64,000 nucleotides of DNA from Pedobacter rhodius (GCF_027213645.1 NZ_JAPWGL010000004.1:434001-498000), one strand, 5' to 3'; positions 44,850 through 54,924 are shown, counted from the stretch's first letter. Translations and numbers: made by a program. Notes: a model not told the origin generated them from the sequence alone.

Positions 44850-47800
44850 CTAAAAATTTGCGCTTAAAGAGAATCCAAAGTTTCTTGATGCTGCTGTAGA
44901 ACCTACATCAACACCTTGCGACCACCATTTGTTACCAAGTGGCGCTTCAGGATCTAAATCTTTAAGGGTACGATAGATGTAGAACAAATTACGCCCAATT
45001 AACGAAAACCTTAAGTTTGTAATGTTTAGTTTTTTAGTAAACGATGCCGGAATTTTATAACTTAAAGTGATTTCCCGCATTTTAATATAGCTGTTATCAA
45101 AAATTTCACCTTCGGTTAATGAACCCTCACCCCAGTTATAAGTTGTTAAATAATAATCCGCTGCAGATAAAATTTTTGTATTCGTTAAACCTGTCGTTTG
45201 ATTTACACCCTGTAATATTACGCCATCATTATAAGTTTTACCATTAACGGTATAGGCAATTCCGCCATTGGCAGCATCTCTGTATTCCATTGAATTTTCT
45301 AACATACCTGCACCACGCATGTATTTAAGGTTAGGCGCAATCATTTTACCACCTAAACGATAATCAATCGTAAAATCTAAAGCAACATTACCATAGCTTA
45401 ATGTATTTGAAAAACCACCAACTGCTTTAGGCATAATGTTACCTGCTTTTACATAAACGGTATTGTCCATTACGTAAAAACCATCATCATTGATTAAGTA
45501 ATTACCATTGGCATCTGTTTTACGCGGACGGATGTAGATGTTACCCAACTCTTCTCCTGCTCTTGCAACAATTTTTGATGTGGCCTGATCTGAAGAATAG
45601 AAGTTTATTTCTGAGTTCGCATCTTTTAATGAGTTTACTTTAGATTTGTTTGTAGAGAAGTTCAATCTGGTATCCCATCTGAATTTACCTGCAATTGGGG
45701 TCGCATTAAGCGCAACTTCAAAACCTCTGTTACCAATCTCACCAACATTTACAATCTGACTTTTTGCACCATTCGTGGAAGTTACATCAAGTGGTAAAAT
45801 CTGGTTTTTAATTTTGTTATCATAATAACTTACATCTAAACCCAGGCGTCCTTTTAGAAAACGAGTTTCTAAACCGAACTCTGCTTCGTGTTTTTTCTCA
45901 GGCATTAAACCTAAGTTTCCATAAGCACTTGCTGAAACGATAGATGGTACAGAACCATTAATGGTTTGTAATGAATTTTGTGTATAAGAAACGTTTGCTT
46001 CATAAATCGGAGGGGCGTTACCCACAACACCATAAGAGGCTCTTAATTTACCATAAGTCCAGAATGACGGTAACTTAACCAAATCACTGAATACAAAACC
46101 ACTATTTACTGAATAGTATGAATACTGGTTATTTCCCGGAGGTAAAGTTGACACATATTCCTGACGGGCTGTACCTTCAACGAATAAGAAATCCTTATAA
46201 CTCAAATTTAATAAACCCAGATAAGCATATTTCAATTGTTCTTTACGCGCTTCTGAAGTTTCTGCAATACCGAAAGAGTTTGAAAGTGCGAAGAAATTCT
46301 CTGTTACCAGTCCATCTCTTGTATTCGATCTTAAATCCTTATAGGTTTCTTTTCTGCCCTGGTAACCGCCACTTAATGAAACTGCAAAATCTTGTCCTAT
46401 TTTATTAGAATACGTTAATAATGCATCTCCATACAACACTGAATACTGTCCCTGGGTTGTGGTATAAGAACCTGTACTTGTATTGCCATTTAATGCACTT
46501 GGAATTTCAGTATACTGACGGTTTTCCGTTTTAGCACTGGTGTAATCGTTACCAATACGGCCTCTGAATTTTAAGTTTTTGGCAACATCATAGTTTAAAG
46601 TAAAACTGGATAATAACCTGTTCTCGTTTTCATCATATTTATTTTTAAGCTGCTGCCAGTAAAAATCCAGTAAATTTGTTGCTCTGATATTAAAAATAAA
46701 CGGTTCAGGACGAGCTGTTTGATCGAAAGTAGCATATTTATAACCGTTACTGGTTTGGTATTTCTGCTTCATTAAATCCATATCCTCCGCTCTGCTAAAG
46801 AAACCACCAAAAGAACCTAATACCTGACCTAACTGATAAGGTCTGTTTTTTGTCAGGGTATTTACATAACTTACAATAACATCAGCGGTTAACTTTGGCG
46901 CTAACTTAATTGTAGAGTTTAAGTTAAACGTATTTCTTGTACCTGTATTTCCTGGCTGAGTACCTTTATAATCGAGTCTAGACGCTGAAAAACGATAATT
47001 AACGCCTTCCGTTTGATTGGAAATTGCAACGTTAGCATTTGATGTATAACCGGTTTGATAAACATCTCTGTAATTATCCGGTTGAGGAGAATAAGAGCGG
47101 ATTGAGCCATCCCACCACCTTACTTGCTGGCCTTCCATTTTCGGTCCAAAATTCGCATAAGCTCTGAAATATGGTCTGAAACCACTTGGAGATTGTGCAT
47201 CAGGAATCCATCCTTCTTCCGTAGCACCATTCGCTACGTTTGTTTCTCTATCGTACCCAGGACCATAAGTGTTTTGAAAATTTGGAAGAAACGCAACTTT
47301 ATCAACCGAACCCTGGTAATTAAAGTCGACGCCTAAACCTCTGTTTTTAGAACCTTTTTTGGTTGTAATAACAACCACACCGCTAGCCGCATCAGAACCA
47401 TACAATGCAGATGCACTTGCACCTTTCAATATTGTTAAGGTTTCGATATCAGCCGGGTTAATGTCTAAAATACCATTACCTCTAACACGCTGGTCATCCC
47501 AATAGTTATTATTGTTGGCGCCGGCAGCGCCATTTTGTCCGTCATTTCTAATCATCACACCATCAACAACATAAAGTGGTTGTTGATTGTAATTGATGGA
47601 GTTGATACCACGAATCTGAACATTTACAGCGCTACTTGCGCCACCCGGAGCAGTTGTAATTTTTACACCCGCAGCTTTACCATATAATGCAGATGCAAAA
47701 TTTGTATTACCACCTTCAGTTAATTGCTTAGCCGTTACCGTGCTTACAGCATAACCTAACGATTTTTCCTGGCGTTTAATACCGAGTGCAGTCGTTACAA

Positions 47801-48116
47801 CATTGACCTCGTCCAGCTGACTTGCGTTCTCTTTAAGTGTAATATTAAAAGTCGATTGCCCGCTATACGCAACCTCTTGCTTGGTAAATCCAATGGCAGA
47901 AAACACCAAAACCTCATTAGGGTTAACAGAAATAGAAAATTTTCCATTACCGTCGGTTTGTGTTGCCTTAGTTGTCCCTTTCACAGAAACGTTAACACCA
48001 GGCACAACGCCGGTTGCATCCTTTACTGTTCCTGTAACAGTTTTCTGTGCGAAAGTTGCTATTGTTATTAAGGTAAACAATAACGTACTTAAGCACTTTA
48101 AGTAAATTTTATTCAT
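44850..48116 (-). CDS. SusC/RagA TonB-dependent receptor of the fucose-type locus
   Basis: The 1088-residue protein has a signal peptide (about 1-23), a carboxypeptidase-regulatory-like domain (about 25-105), a plug (about 115-245, with VQIRGINSINYNQQPLYVVDGV and ILKGASASALYGSDAASGVVVITTKKG) and the barrel to the C-terminal residue F1088, typical of barrel proteins. It has no STN domain, matching the absence of FecR/FecI here; control is more likely through the ROK regulator upstream. Forms the pore of the SusCD pair. Confidence 0.96.
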   Translation of the reverse strand: MNKIYLKCLSTLLFTLITIATFAQKTVTGTVKDATGVVPGVNVSVKGTTKATQTDGNGKFSISVNPNEVLVFSAIGFTKQEVAYSGQSTFNITLKENASQLDEVNVVTTALGIKRQEKSLGYAVSTVTAKQLTEGGNTNFASALYGKAAGVKITTAPGGASSAVNVQIRGINSINYNQQPLYVVDGVMIRNDGQNGAAGANNNNYWDDQRVRGNGILDINPADIETLTILKGASASALYGSDAASGVVVITTKKGSKNRGLGVDFNYQGSVDKVAFLPNFQNTYGPGYDRETNVANGATEEGWIPDAQSPSGFRPYFRAYANFGPKMEGQQVRWWDGSIRSYSPQPDNYRDVYQTGYTSNANVAISNQTEGVNYRFSASRLDYKGTQPGNTGTRNTFNLNSTIKLAPKLTADVIVSYVNTLTKNRPYQLGQVLGSFGGFFSRAEDMDLMKQKYQTSNGYKYATFDQTARPEPFIFNIRATNLLDFYWQQLKNKYDENENRLLSSFTLNYDVAKNLKFRGRIGNDYTSAKTENRQYTEIPSALNGNTSTGSYTTTQGQYSVLYGDALLTYSNKIGQDFAVSLSGGYQGRKETYKDLRSNTRDGLVTENFFALSNSFGIAETSEARKEQLKYAYLGLLNLSYKDFLFVEGTARQEYVSTLPPGNNQYSYYSVNSGFVFSDLVKLPSFWTYGKLRASYGVVGNAPPIYEANVSYTQNSLQTINGSVPSIVSASAYGNLGLMPEKKHEAEFGLETRFLKGRLGLDVSYYDNKIKNQILPLDVTSTNGAKSQIVNVGEIGNRGFEVALNATPIAGKFRWDTRLNFSTNKSKVNSLKDANSEINFYSSDQATSKIVARAGEELGNIYIRPRKTDANGNYLINDDGFYVMDNTVYVKAGNIMPKAVGGFSNTLSYGNVALDFTIDYRLGGKMIAPNLKYMRGAGMLENSMEYRDAANGGIAYTVNGKTYNDGVILQGVNQTTGLTNTKILSAADYYLTTYNWGEGSLTEGEIFDNSYIKMREITLSYKIPASFTKKLNITNLRFSLIGRNLFYIYRTLKDLDPEAPLGNKWWSQGVDVGSTAASRNFGFSLSANF

Positions 48117-48223
48117 TTTTTTGTTGTTAGTAGTTATCTATTAATTAGTTGTTGAGTAAGTGATGTTTAGTTCAGGTCTTTTATTTCTCCATAATTATAT
48201 GTTTTTGTTAATTATTTTTTTGA

Positions 48224-49411
48224 CTAATCGAAATTACTGTGCTCTACAACCAGGCTTGCTGCTGCTAAAAGTTCTGCCTGCTCTGCAAGTTGAGAAAGTA
48301 CTATACTTGTTTGTTCTGCTATCCTGGGTATACAAAACTTATTTATGGCCTGTTGTATTGGCGGTAAAAGCATCTTACCTGCTTTTGCACCCCGCCCGCT
48401 TAAAACAATTCTTTCCGGGTTCATGATGTGAATTAAAGTCGCTAAGCCTTTACCGATCTGAAATGCAGCATCAAACAATATCGATATGGCTACCGGATCC
48501 TGTTTTACAACCGCATCAAGAAAATGATCTGCATGATGCTTATTCTTATCTTTAAAAAGCTCCGTCATAATTGTTGGTTCACCCTTATTTACAGCCTCTT
48601 CCGCTTTATTTACCATTACCAGTAATGAAGTTTCAACTTCAAGACACCCTCTTTTACCACAAGAACATAGTGTATCAGAATTAGATAAAGGAATATGACT
48701 GAATTCACCTGCGTAACCACTGCTACCACGATATAAGTTTCCATTTACAATCATGCCTAAACCGGTTCCCCAACCAATATTTAATACGAGAACATCTTTT
48801 AAATCAGCCGCTTCACCAAAATGAAGTTCAGCCAATGCAATTAAACTCGAATCGTTATCTAAAAAGACTGGTAAATTCAATTTCCGGAACAAATAACCTT
48901 GAAGACTATTCCCATCTTCAATTGGCATAAAAGAATAATTCATTCCTTTTTCTGCATTTACAAATCCCGGCATCCCTATACCAACACCTAACAGATTTTC
49001 TCTATTTATATCAGATTTGGCTATACACTCGTTGATAAATTTTACTAATAAATCAGCACTACCTTCGGCAGACATGTTTAAATCAACTAATTGCGTCGGC
49101 AGAATCTTTTTATTGGACAAATCATAAATTGTAAGCCTGGTAATAAATTGATCCATCGCTACCGCAACAGTATATTTTTTATAATCCGGGTTTAAAAGAA
49201 ACATGACCGGCCTTCTGCCACCTGTTGAAGGTGCAAAACCCTGCTCAATAACTTGTCCTTCCTTTATTAATCCATTAACAATAGACGTAACTAATGGCAG
49301 GCTTTTTTGAGTAAGCCTGCTTAAATCAGTTAGGGATAATACCTTCTTATAATATAAATGCTTTATAACATCAGCTTTTAGCTGCTCACTTTTTTTTACT
49401 ATAGCCGACAT
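48224..49411 (-). CDS. ROK-family transcriptional regulator (NagC/XylR type)
   Basis: The 395-residue protein has an N-terminal winged helix (about 10-65, LSLTDLSRLTQKSLPLVTSIVNGLI) and a ROK sugar-binding domain with GVGIGMPGF, DNDSSLIALAE, the zinc-binding H239 (GEFSHI) and cysteines C249, C251, C256 (CSCGKRGC). Such proteins repress sugar genes until a sugar binds. It is read in the same direction as the SusCD-GH29-GH3 genes, 107 bases ahead of susC, so it is the likely controller of this locus. A ROK regulator in place of the usual hybrid two-component or SusR protein is uncommon for Sus-type loci. An AT-rich inverted repeat lies upstream of its own promoter. Confidence 0.92.
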   Translation of the reverse strand: MSAIVKKSEQLKADVIKHLYYKKVLSLTDLSRLTQKSLPLVTSIVNGLIKEGQVIEQGFAPSTGGRRPVMFLLNPDYKKYTVAVAMDQFITRLTIYDLSNKKILPTQLVDLNMSAEGSADLLVKFINECIAKSDINRENLLGVGIGMPGFVNAEKGMNYSFMPIEDGNSLQGYLFRKLNLPVFLDNDSSLIALAELHFGEAADLKDVLVLNIGWGTGLGMIVNGNLYRGSSGYAGEFSHIPLSNSDTLCSCGKRGCLEVETSLLVMVNKAEEAVNKGEPTIMTELFKDKNKHHADHFLDAVVKQDPVAISILFDAAFQIGKGLATLIHIMNPERIVLSGRGAKAGKMLLPPIQQAINKFCIPRIAEQTSIVLSQLAEQAELLAAASLVVEHSNFD

Positions 49412-49430
49412 TTTTATTTGGTTTCTAAAA

Positions 49431-49489
49431 CAAACTTAATAAAAAAAAATAAAACAATTATAATCTTTTTAAAAAAATTAAAAAGATTA
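49431..49489 (-). promoter_or_regulatory. Promoter and possible ROK operator
   Basis: On the minus strand TAAGTTTG (49438-49431) fits the -7 consensus, 20 bases before the ROK gene ATG. Upstream lies a perfect 10-bp inverted repeat TAATCTTTTT (49461-49470) / AAAAAGATTA (49480-49489). Its T-run/A-run form resembles NagC/Mlc sites; binding is inferred. Confidence 0.5.
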
Positions 49490-49493
49490 ACTA

Positions 49494-49530
49494 ACTAAAA
49501 AAAAACGACTTACATCGTGATGTAAGTCGT
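49494..49530 (-). terminator. Rho-independent terminator of the par-dap-lep operon
   Basis: Long inverted repeat AACGACTTACATC / GATGTAAGTCGTT (49504-49531) with T-run on the minus strand. It closes the operon ending in lepB. Confidence 0.9.
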
Positions 49531-49551
49531 TTTTCAGTTTGTTAATTATTT

Positions 49552-50748
49552 CTAATGAATTCCCTTCAGCAATCTGCTCCAGCGTATTTTATGCAGGAAA
49601 GATGCTTCACTATCCCAACTCATCCAAATAAATAAGGCTTTACCTACGATATGGTCTTCGGGCACAAAGCCCCAGTAACGTGAATCTGCAGAATTATGGC
49701 GGTTATCGCCCATCATCCAGTAATAATTCATTTTAAAAGTATATGATGTTGCGATTTTATCATTGATATACCAGTCTTTTCCTTTTTGTTCAACTTTATT
49801 ACCTTCATAGGTTCTGATGGCCCTGTAATATAAAGGCATGGTATTGCTGTCGATCTTAACCGTCCATCCTTTAGCCGGAATTTTTATCGGACCGAAATTA
49901 TCCCTGTTCCAAACCCGGTTAGGATCATGCGGGAACAAGCCGCCAGTCTCAATTTCGCTGGCCGGAGCTGCATCCATATTTACAGATTTAACAAAATCTA
50001 AAGCCCTGAGTTCGTCGGCCATTTCAGGAGATATGTTTACCACATAAGTATTCGTAGCTACTGCAGGTGTATTGCCAAGGTCTAATTTAAATTCGTCAAG
50101 GGCCGAATAATTAAAATCCATTGTTTTAAACTCCAGCCGATAAGGCATCATACCTGTACTTTTCAATGGTTCATCCTTACCGTTTACGTTGGCGATACCA
50201 TTCTTCATGCTGATTACATCGCCGGCGATGCCAATACAGCGTTTAATAAAGTTTTCGCGTTTATCAACCGGTCTGCTGGTTATCGTAAACTGGCTGTGAA
50301 CAGATGCCCTGCCATACTGCCTGACCAAATCATAATAACTTGGCACCTGATTTTCTACTGCTACGGTATCACCTTCAGGAAAGTTAAATACCACCACATC
50401 GTTTCTTTTAACATCGGATAAGCCCGGCAAACGGCGATATTTCCATTGAACGCCATCCCAATACGCTTTTGTTGATGTCGTTAAGGGCATGGTATGGTGT
50501 GCGAAAGGGAAGGCAACCGGTGTCATCGGGATACGGGCACCATAATTTACCTTACTTACAAAAAGAAAATCACCTATTAACAACGAACGCTCCATTGAAC
50601 CTGAAGGAATGGTGTAAGCTTCGATAAAAAACACCCTGATTATGGTTGCTGCAATTACGGCAAAAACAATCGCATCCACCCATTCGCGGGTTTTAGTTTT
50701 TTTCTTTTTATTGGCATCCTTTTTTTTCTGCCAGAATTTATAATTCAT
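49552..50748 (-). CDS. lepB: Signal peptidase I
   Basis: The 398-residue protein has a basic N-terminus, a membrane helix (about 24-43), the catalytic serine S51 in IPSGSMERSL, the catalytic lysine K169 in ENFIKRCIGIAGD, and the MGDNRHNSADSRYWG box near 345. It cleaves signal peptides of exported proteins. It is longer than the E. coli enzyme through inserts between these boxes, as is usual in Bacteroidetes. It is the last gene of an operon with parA, parB, DUF5683 and dapB; 145 bases separate it from dapB. Confidence 0.96.
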   Translation of the reverse strand: MNYKFWQKKKDANKKKKTKTREWVDAIVFAVIAATIIRVFFIEAYTIPSGSMERSLLIGDFLFVSKVNYGARIPMTPVAFPFAHHTMPLTTSTKAYWDGVQWKYRRLPGLSDVKRNDVVVFNFPEGDTVAVENQVPSYYDLVRQYGRASVHSQFTITSRPVDKRENFIKRCIGIAGDVISMKNGIANVNGKDEPLKSTGMMPYRLEFKTMDFNYSALDEFKLDLGNTPAVATNTYVVNISPEMADELRALDFVKSVNMDAAPASEIETGGLFPHDPNRVWNRDNFGPIKIPAKGWTVKIDSNTMPLYYRAIRTYEGNKVEQKGKDWYINDKIATSYTFKMNYYWMMGDNRHNSADSRYWGFVPEDHIVGKALFIWMSWDSEASFLHKIRWSRLLKGIH

Positions 50749-50873
50749 ATTTATGTTTAGTTGGTTAACGGCTTAATTATGCAAACCGGTTAACTGTTAT
50801 CTGATTTTTTCCTTCGGTATGATTACACTGATTAGGTGATTCCACCGATTTAACTTATTCCTAATTTAGATCT

Positions 50874-50896
50874 TCCGCTTTAGTCTTTTAGCTTTA
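50874..50896 (-). repeat. Post-stop heptamer array after dapB
   Basis: On the minus strand the units GTAAAGC, TAAAAGA, CTAAAGC run from the dapB TAA stop, which itself is part of the first unit. Related to the arrays after nrdB and the BtuF-like gene. Confidence 0.55.
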
Positions 50897-51628
50897 CTCA
50901 AATATATCAGTAATACTGAAGAATCCTTTTTTATTTTCAAGCCATTCGGCAGCTACAACTGCGCCAAGCGCAAAGCCTGCCCTGCTATGTGCGGTATGTT
51001 TAATCTCAATTTCATCAACCTCACTGCTGTAAATTACCGTGTGCGTTCCGGGTATATTTTCAATCCGGTGCGACTCAATCAGCAACTGCTCCGGCTTTGG
51101 AAATAATTCTACGTTCGTGCCAACCACTTCATTTAACCATTCCGATTTTCTATCCAGGTTATCAACAATACCTTCCGCAATTGTAATCGCCGTACCGCTT
51201 GGTGCATCGAGCTTTTGCGTATGGTGAATCTCTTCCACCTGAACTTCATAAGCCGGATAATTATTCATCAGCTTGGCTAAAGTTTGGTTTAGCTTAAAAA
51301 ATAAATTAACGCCGATACTAAAGTTAGACCCATACAACAAGGTATTGTTACTGCTGTTGCATTCATTTTTAACTTCCTGTAATTTGCCGTACCAACCTGT
51401 TGTGCCAACCACTACCGGTACATTGGCATCAAAACAGGTGTAAATATTTTTCAAAACCGAATCCGGTGTACTAAAATCAATCGCTACATCTGCAGCTTTC
51501 AGATTTTGACGTGTTAAATCGTCCTGATTATCAATTGATATTTTTAAAACGATTTCGTGGCCACGTTCCAATGCAAATTTTTCGATAATCTGCCCCATTT
51601 TACCATATCCTAAAAGCGCAATTTTCAT
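50894..51628 (-). CDS. dapB: 4-hydroxy-tetrahydrodipicolinate reductase
   Basis: The 244-residue protein has the nucleotide-binding GYGKMG (7-12), VVGTTGW, and the active-site EIHHTQKLDAPSGTA with H135/H136 and K139. It reduces the dihydrodipicolinate precursor in lysine and diaminopimelate synthesis. It lies 44 bases after the DUF5683 gene and before lepB in what looks like a cell-cycle and envelope operon, an arrangement widespread in Bacteroidetes. Confidence 0.96.
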   Translation of the reverse strand: MKIALLGYGKMGQIIEKFALERGHEIVLKISIDNQDDLTRQNLKAADVAIDFSTPDSVLKNIYTCFDANVPVVVGTTGWYGKLQEVKNECNSSNNTLLYGSNFSIGVNLFFKLNQTLAKLMNNYPAYEVQVEEIHHTQKLDAPSGTAITIAEGIVDNLDRKSEWLNEVVGTNVELFPKPEQLLIESHRIENIPGTHTVIYSSEVDEIEIKHTAHSRAGFALGAVVAAEWLENKKGFFSITDIFE

Positions 51629-51672
51629 CTATTTAAATTTGTTTTAATTGTGATGAGGTTTATTTTTATGTA

Positions 51673-52413
51673 TTAAAATCTTAACGAGACTTTTAAAGCC
51701 GGCATGGTATTAAAACCATACATCGAATTCGGATTGCTCATTAAAGATGGCGTTACTTTCAATGCAACAGAATCATCTATGTTAAAGAAATTTAACCTTG
51801 CAGCAACATACGCATCGATAACCTGTACGGCATAAACGGCAAAGTAGGAGAAAATAACAATCTGTGTATTTCTTTTGAAAATCGCCTGAGCTTCAGTAAC
51901 GTTGGTATCTCCATATCTGACAAGATCAGGATTTACAGGTTGTTTCTTCGTTGGGTCTGTCTCCAGCCTGTTAAATGCCCTAACCTGGGCCTCCTTTAAA
52001 AAAATCTTATAGCTGTTTCGATTATCGATATAAGATATCGTGAGCAAAGTAAATCCGCCATAAATAAGACCAACCTTACCTAAGGTATATGTTTTCTGCC
52101 AGAAATGCCCTGTTTTTTCGCCACGTGCATTAAGCTTATCTCGTAACAACTGATTGTTATACAGCTGGCCCCAACCCGGAATAATTAAAGATTTAAAAAT
52201 GGCTTTCCGACCGGCAATTTTACCAGGGTTAATATATTTTACTTTCGCTGTATCTTGTCTTCTGGAAGAAGAATCGATTTTAACGGCTTTTTGTGGGATT
52301 GCCCGGGTTGTATCTAAAGGCTTTAAAACAGTATCCTTAACCTGCGCAGATGCCAGATTTACAAATAAAAATGTAAATACTAAAAATAGTGTTAAATGTG
52401 TCGCCTTTAGCAT
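51673..52413 (-). CDS. DUF5683-family secreted/membrane protein
   Basis: Counted from the ATG at 52413, the protein has 246 residues with a signal peptide (about 1-23) and the DUF5683 hallmark SLIIPGWGQLYNNQ, then two membrane-type helices (about 115-135 and 190-210). Function unknown; the family is constantly found between parB and dapB in this phylum. The ATG overlaps the parB stop by one base (TAATG), so translation is coupled. A TTG two codons upstream is open but unnecessary. Confidence 0.9.
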   Translation of the reverse strand: MLKATHLTLFLVFTFLFVNLASAQVKDTVLKPLDTTRAIPQKAVKIDSSSRRQDTAKVKYINPGKIAGRKAIFKSLIIPGWGQLYNNQLLRDKLNARGEKTGHFWQKTYTLGKVGLIYGGFTLLTISYIDNRNSYKIFLKEAQVRAFNRLETDPTKKQPVNPDLVRYGDTNVTEAQAIFKRNTQIVIFSYFAVYAVQVIDAYVAARLNFFNIDDSVALKVTPSLMSNPNSMYGFNTMPALKVSLRF

Positions 52414-53321
52414 TACCAATCTAATAACTCTAAAATTCTGTTTAAGTCGTCGTCACTTACAAAAGGAATTTCTATTGCACCTTTACCGTTTTGAGTAACT
52501 TTTAACTTTACACGAGTTGCAAATTTTGACGCTAAATCATCTTGCAGTTTTTGATATTGAAAAGATACACCTTTTGCTTTTGGTTTATCTTCAATTTTAA
52601 GGGGTGTATGCTGCAGGTTGCGAACCAATTCCTCCACTTTACGAACGGATAAACCTTTTTCTAAAATTTCCTGGTGTATAAACAATTGCTTATCAACACC
52701 ATCAACATTAATTAAAGCACGGGCATGCCCCATTGATATTCTTTGGTCGCGAATGGATGCCTGTATTGCAGGCGGAAGTTTTAATAAACGTAAATAATTG
52801 GTAACCGTGGTGCGGTTTTTCCCTACCCGTTCACCTAACTGTTCTTGTTTTAAACCGACTTCATCAATCATTCTCTGGAAACTCAGTGCAACTTCAATTG
52901 CATTTAAGTTTTCCCGCTGAATGTTTTCGATTAGTGCCATTTCCAGCATTTGCTGGTCGTTAGCACTGCGGATATAAGCAGGAATCTGTGTTAAGCCGGC
53001 CAATTTTGAAGCCCTGAATCTTCTTTCACCGGAGATTAACTGGTATTTATTGGCGCCGGTTTTTCTAACGGTAATGGGCTGAATTAAACCCTGAACTTTA
53101 ATGGAATCGGCAAGTTCATTTAAGGCAACCTGGTCAAACTCAGTACGGGGTTGATATGGATTAGTTTCAACTTCAGTTAAACTTACATGACTGATGTTAC
53201 CAATCTGCTCGGTTTCACTTACCGCATTTACCTGCTGTTTCGGCGGATGAGCAGATTCGCTATCATCTAAAAGCGCACTTAACCCTCTTCCTAAACCTGT
53301 TTTTCGCTGAAAAGATGTCAT
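52413..53321 (-). CDS. parB: Chromosome-partitioning protein ParB
   Basis: The 302-residue protein has the GLGRGLSALLDD opening that binds ParA, the ParB/Srx-type domain with NPYQPRTEFD and SGERRFRASKLAGL (the CTP-binding arginine motif), a KorB-type helix-turn-helix with GKNRTTVTNYLRLLKLP, and a C-terminal dimerisation domain. It binds parS sites and spreads as a CTP-driven clamp. It is 7 bases downstream of parA. No full 16-bp parS palindrome was noticed in this window. Confidence 0.97.
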   Translation of the reverse strand: MTSFQRKTGLGRGLSALLDDSESAHPPKQQVNAVSETEQIGNISHVSLTEVETNPYQPRTEFDQVALNELADSIKVQGLIQPITVRKTGANKYQLISGERRFRASKLAGLTQIPAYIRSANDQQMLEMALIENIQRENLNAIEVALSFQRMIDEVGLKQEQLGERVGKNRTTVTNYLRLLKLPPAIQASIRDQRISMGHARALINVDGVDKQLFIHQEILEKGLSVRKVEELVRNLQHTPLKIEDKPKAKGVSFQYQKLQDDLASKFATRVKLKVTQNGKGAIEIPFVSDDDLNRILELLDW

Positions 53322-53328
53322 CTATAAT

Positions 53329-54132
53329 TTATAAAGTTGCTGTATCAATATTTTCTTCTTCTTTCAATAAGCCGTTTTTCTTAACGATTTCGCGGGCAAG
53401 ATTTAAGTAATTGATGGCACCCTTGCAATTTGCATCATGCATAATTACGGATACACCATAACTTGGCGCCTCGCTTAACCTGGTATTACGCTGAATAATT
53501 GTATCGAAAACCAACTCGTGGAAATGCGTTCTGACTTCTTCCACAACCTGGTTTGATAAGCGCAAACGAACATCGTACATGGTCAATAAAATGCCTTCGA
53601 TTTCTAATTCAGGATTTAAACGGTTCTGCACAATTTTAATTGTATTCAACAATTTACCTAAACCTTCCAACGCGAAGTATTCACATTGAACCGGAATGAT
53701 AACAGAGTCTGCAGCTGTTAATGCGTTGATGGTAATTAAGCCCAAAGATGGTGAACAATCGATAATGATGAAGTCGTACTGATCTTTGATTTTCTCCAGA
53801 ACAGCCTTCATTTTATATTCGCGGTTGTTCAGGTTAATCATCTCAATTTCGGCACCTACCAAATCGATATGTGCAGGCAGCAAATCTAAATTTGGTGTAT
53901 CTGTTTTTTGAATCGCCTGTAGGGGATCGATATCGTTAATGATACATTCATAAATACTATCTTTTATATTTCTTGGGTCGAAACCAATACCTGACGTTGA
54001 ATTTGCCTGAGGATCAGCATCTACCAATAATGTTTTATATTCCAGCACGGCTAAACTCGCAGCCAGGTTTATTGATGAGGTTGTTTTACCAACACCACCT
54101 TTTTGATTTGCTAATGCAATAATTTTGCTCAT
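53329..54132 (-). CDS. parA: Chromosome-partitioning ATPase ParA/Soj
   Basis: The 267-residue protein has the deviant Walker A KGGVGKTTSS (11-20), IIDCSPSLGLITINAL for Walker B, and the usual VPVQCEYFALEGLG segment. It moves ParB-bound origins on a nucleoid gradient. First gene of the operon parA-parB-DUF5683-dapB-lepB. Confidence 0.97.
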   Translation of the reverse strand: MSKIIALANQKGGVGKTTSSINLAASLAVLEYKTLLVDADPQANSTSGIGFDPRNIKDSIYECIINDIDPLQAIQKTDTPNLDLLPAHIDLVGAEIEMINLNNREYKMKAVLEKIKDQYDFIIIDCSPSLGLITINALTAADSVIIPVQCEYFALEGLGKLLNTIKIVQNRLNPELEIEGILLTMYDVRLRLSNQVVEEVRTHFHELVFDTIIQRNTRLSEAPSYGVSVIMHDANCKGAINYLNLAREIVKKNGLLKEEENIDTATL

Positions 54133-54313
54133 CTATATATCAGAAATTTACTTAACGCTTATTTAGCAAGGTTATTTTATGCCTTTTAATCGATTAAAAG
54201 TTCTATTTTTGCGCTGTTTACGCCCTTTTTCTCAATCAGCTAAGATACAAACTATATGGTAATTTTAGCAATTAGGGCATTCGCGTTTTAAACATCTTAT
54301 TAACAATTTGCCC

Positions 54314-54835
54314 ATGATTACGATTATAGCTGCCACGAACAGACCCAATAGCAATACGTTAAAAGTTGCCGCATATTACCGGCAACAACTTAAAATCAAG
54401 GGTGTAGAATCTAACTTACTCAGCCTGGAGCATTTACCTGCCGATGTTTTGAATACCGACATGTATGGTAAACGGTCGGAAGCTTTTCAGAAAATTCAGG
54501 ATTTAATTTTAACTACGGATAAATTTATCTTTATCATGCCCGAATACAACGGGAGTTATCCGGGTGTGTTAAAAGTACTTATTGATGCTTGTAACTTTCC
54601 CGAAAGTTTTTACGATAAAAAAGCGGCTTTGGTTGGCATTTCATCCGGCAAGTATGGCAATATTCGCGGCGTGGATCATTTTACTGGTGTTTGCCATTAT
54701 ATCCATTTAAACGTTTTGCCTTTACGCCTGCATATTCCAAACATTAAAACAGAGTTGGATACCGATGGGAATTTGATAAAAGAAGATACCATCAAGTTTA
54801 CGAGTGAACAGATAGATAAGTTTATTCATTTCTAA
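54314..54835 (+). CDS. NADPH-dependent FMN reductase family protein
   Basis: The 173-residue flavodoxin-like protein begins ITIIAATNRPNSNTLKVA and has the family segment MPEYNGSYPGVLKVLIDA (about 77-94) plus GISSGKYGNIRG. Such enzymes reduce FMN, quinones or azo compounds with NAD(P)H. The ATG at 54314 is preferred over a TTG two codons upstream. It is divergent from parA with a 181-bp gap and convergent with the BtuF-like gene. Confidence 0.9.
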   Translation: MITIIAATNRPNSNTLKVAAYYRQQLKIKGVESNLLSLEHLPADVLNTDMYGKRSEAFQKIQDLILTTDKFIFIMPEYNGSYPGVLKVLIDACNFPESFYDKKAALVGISSGKYGNIRGVDHFTGVCHYIHLNVLPLRLHIPNIKTELDTDGNLIKEDTIKFTSEQIDKFIHF

Positions 54836-54924
54836 ACCAGGATTGGAACAGGATTTTGGGATTTTAATTCCAATCTGATTCCATGAGGCTATTTCATAAA
54901 TCAATTTATCTTTGGATATTGTCT

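Noticed and set aside
52100..54300. Search for a parS site near parAB
   Set aside because: Only short CACGTG-type cores were seen (for example near 52113), not the full 16-bp palindrome.
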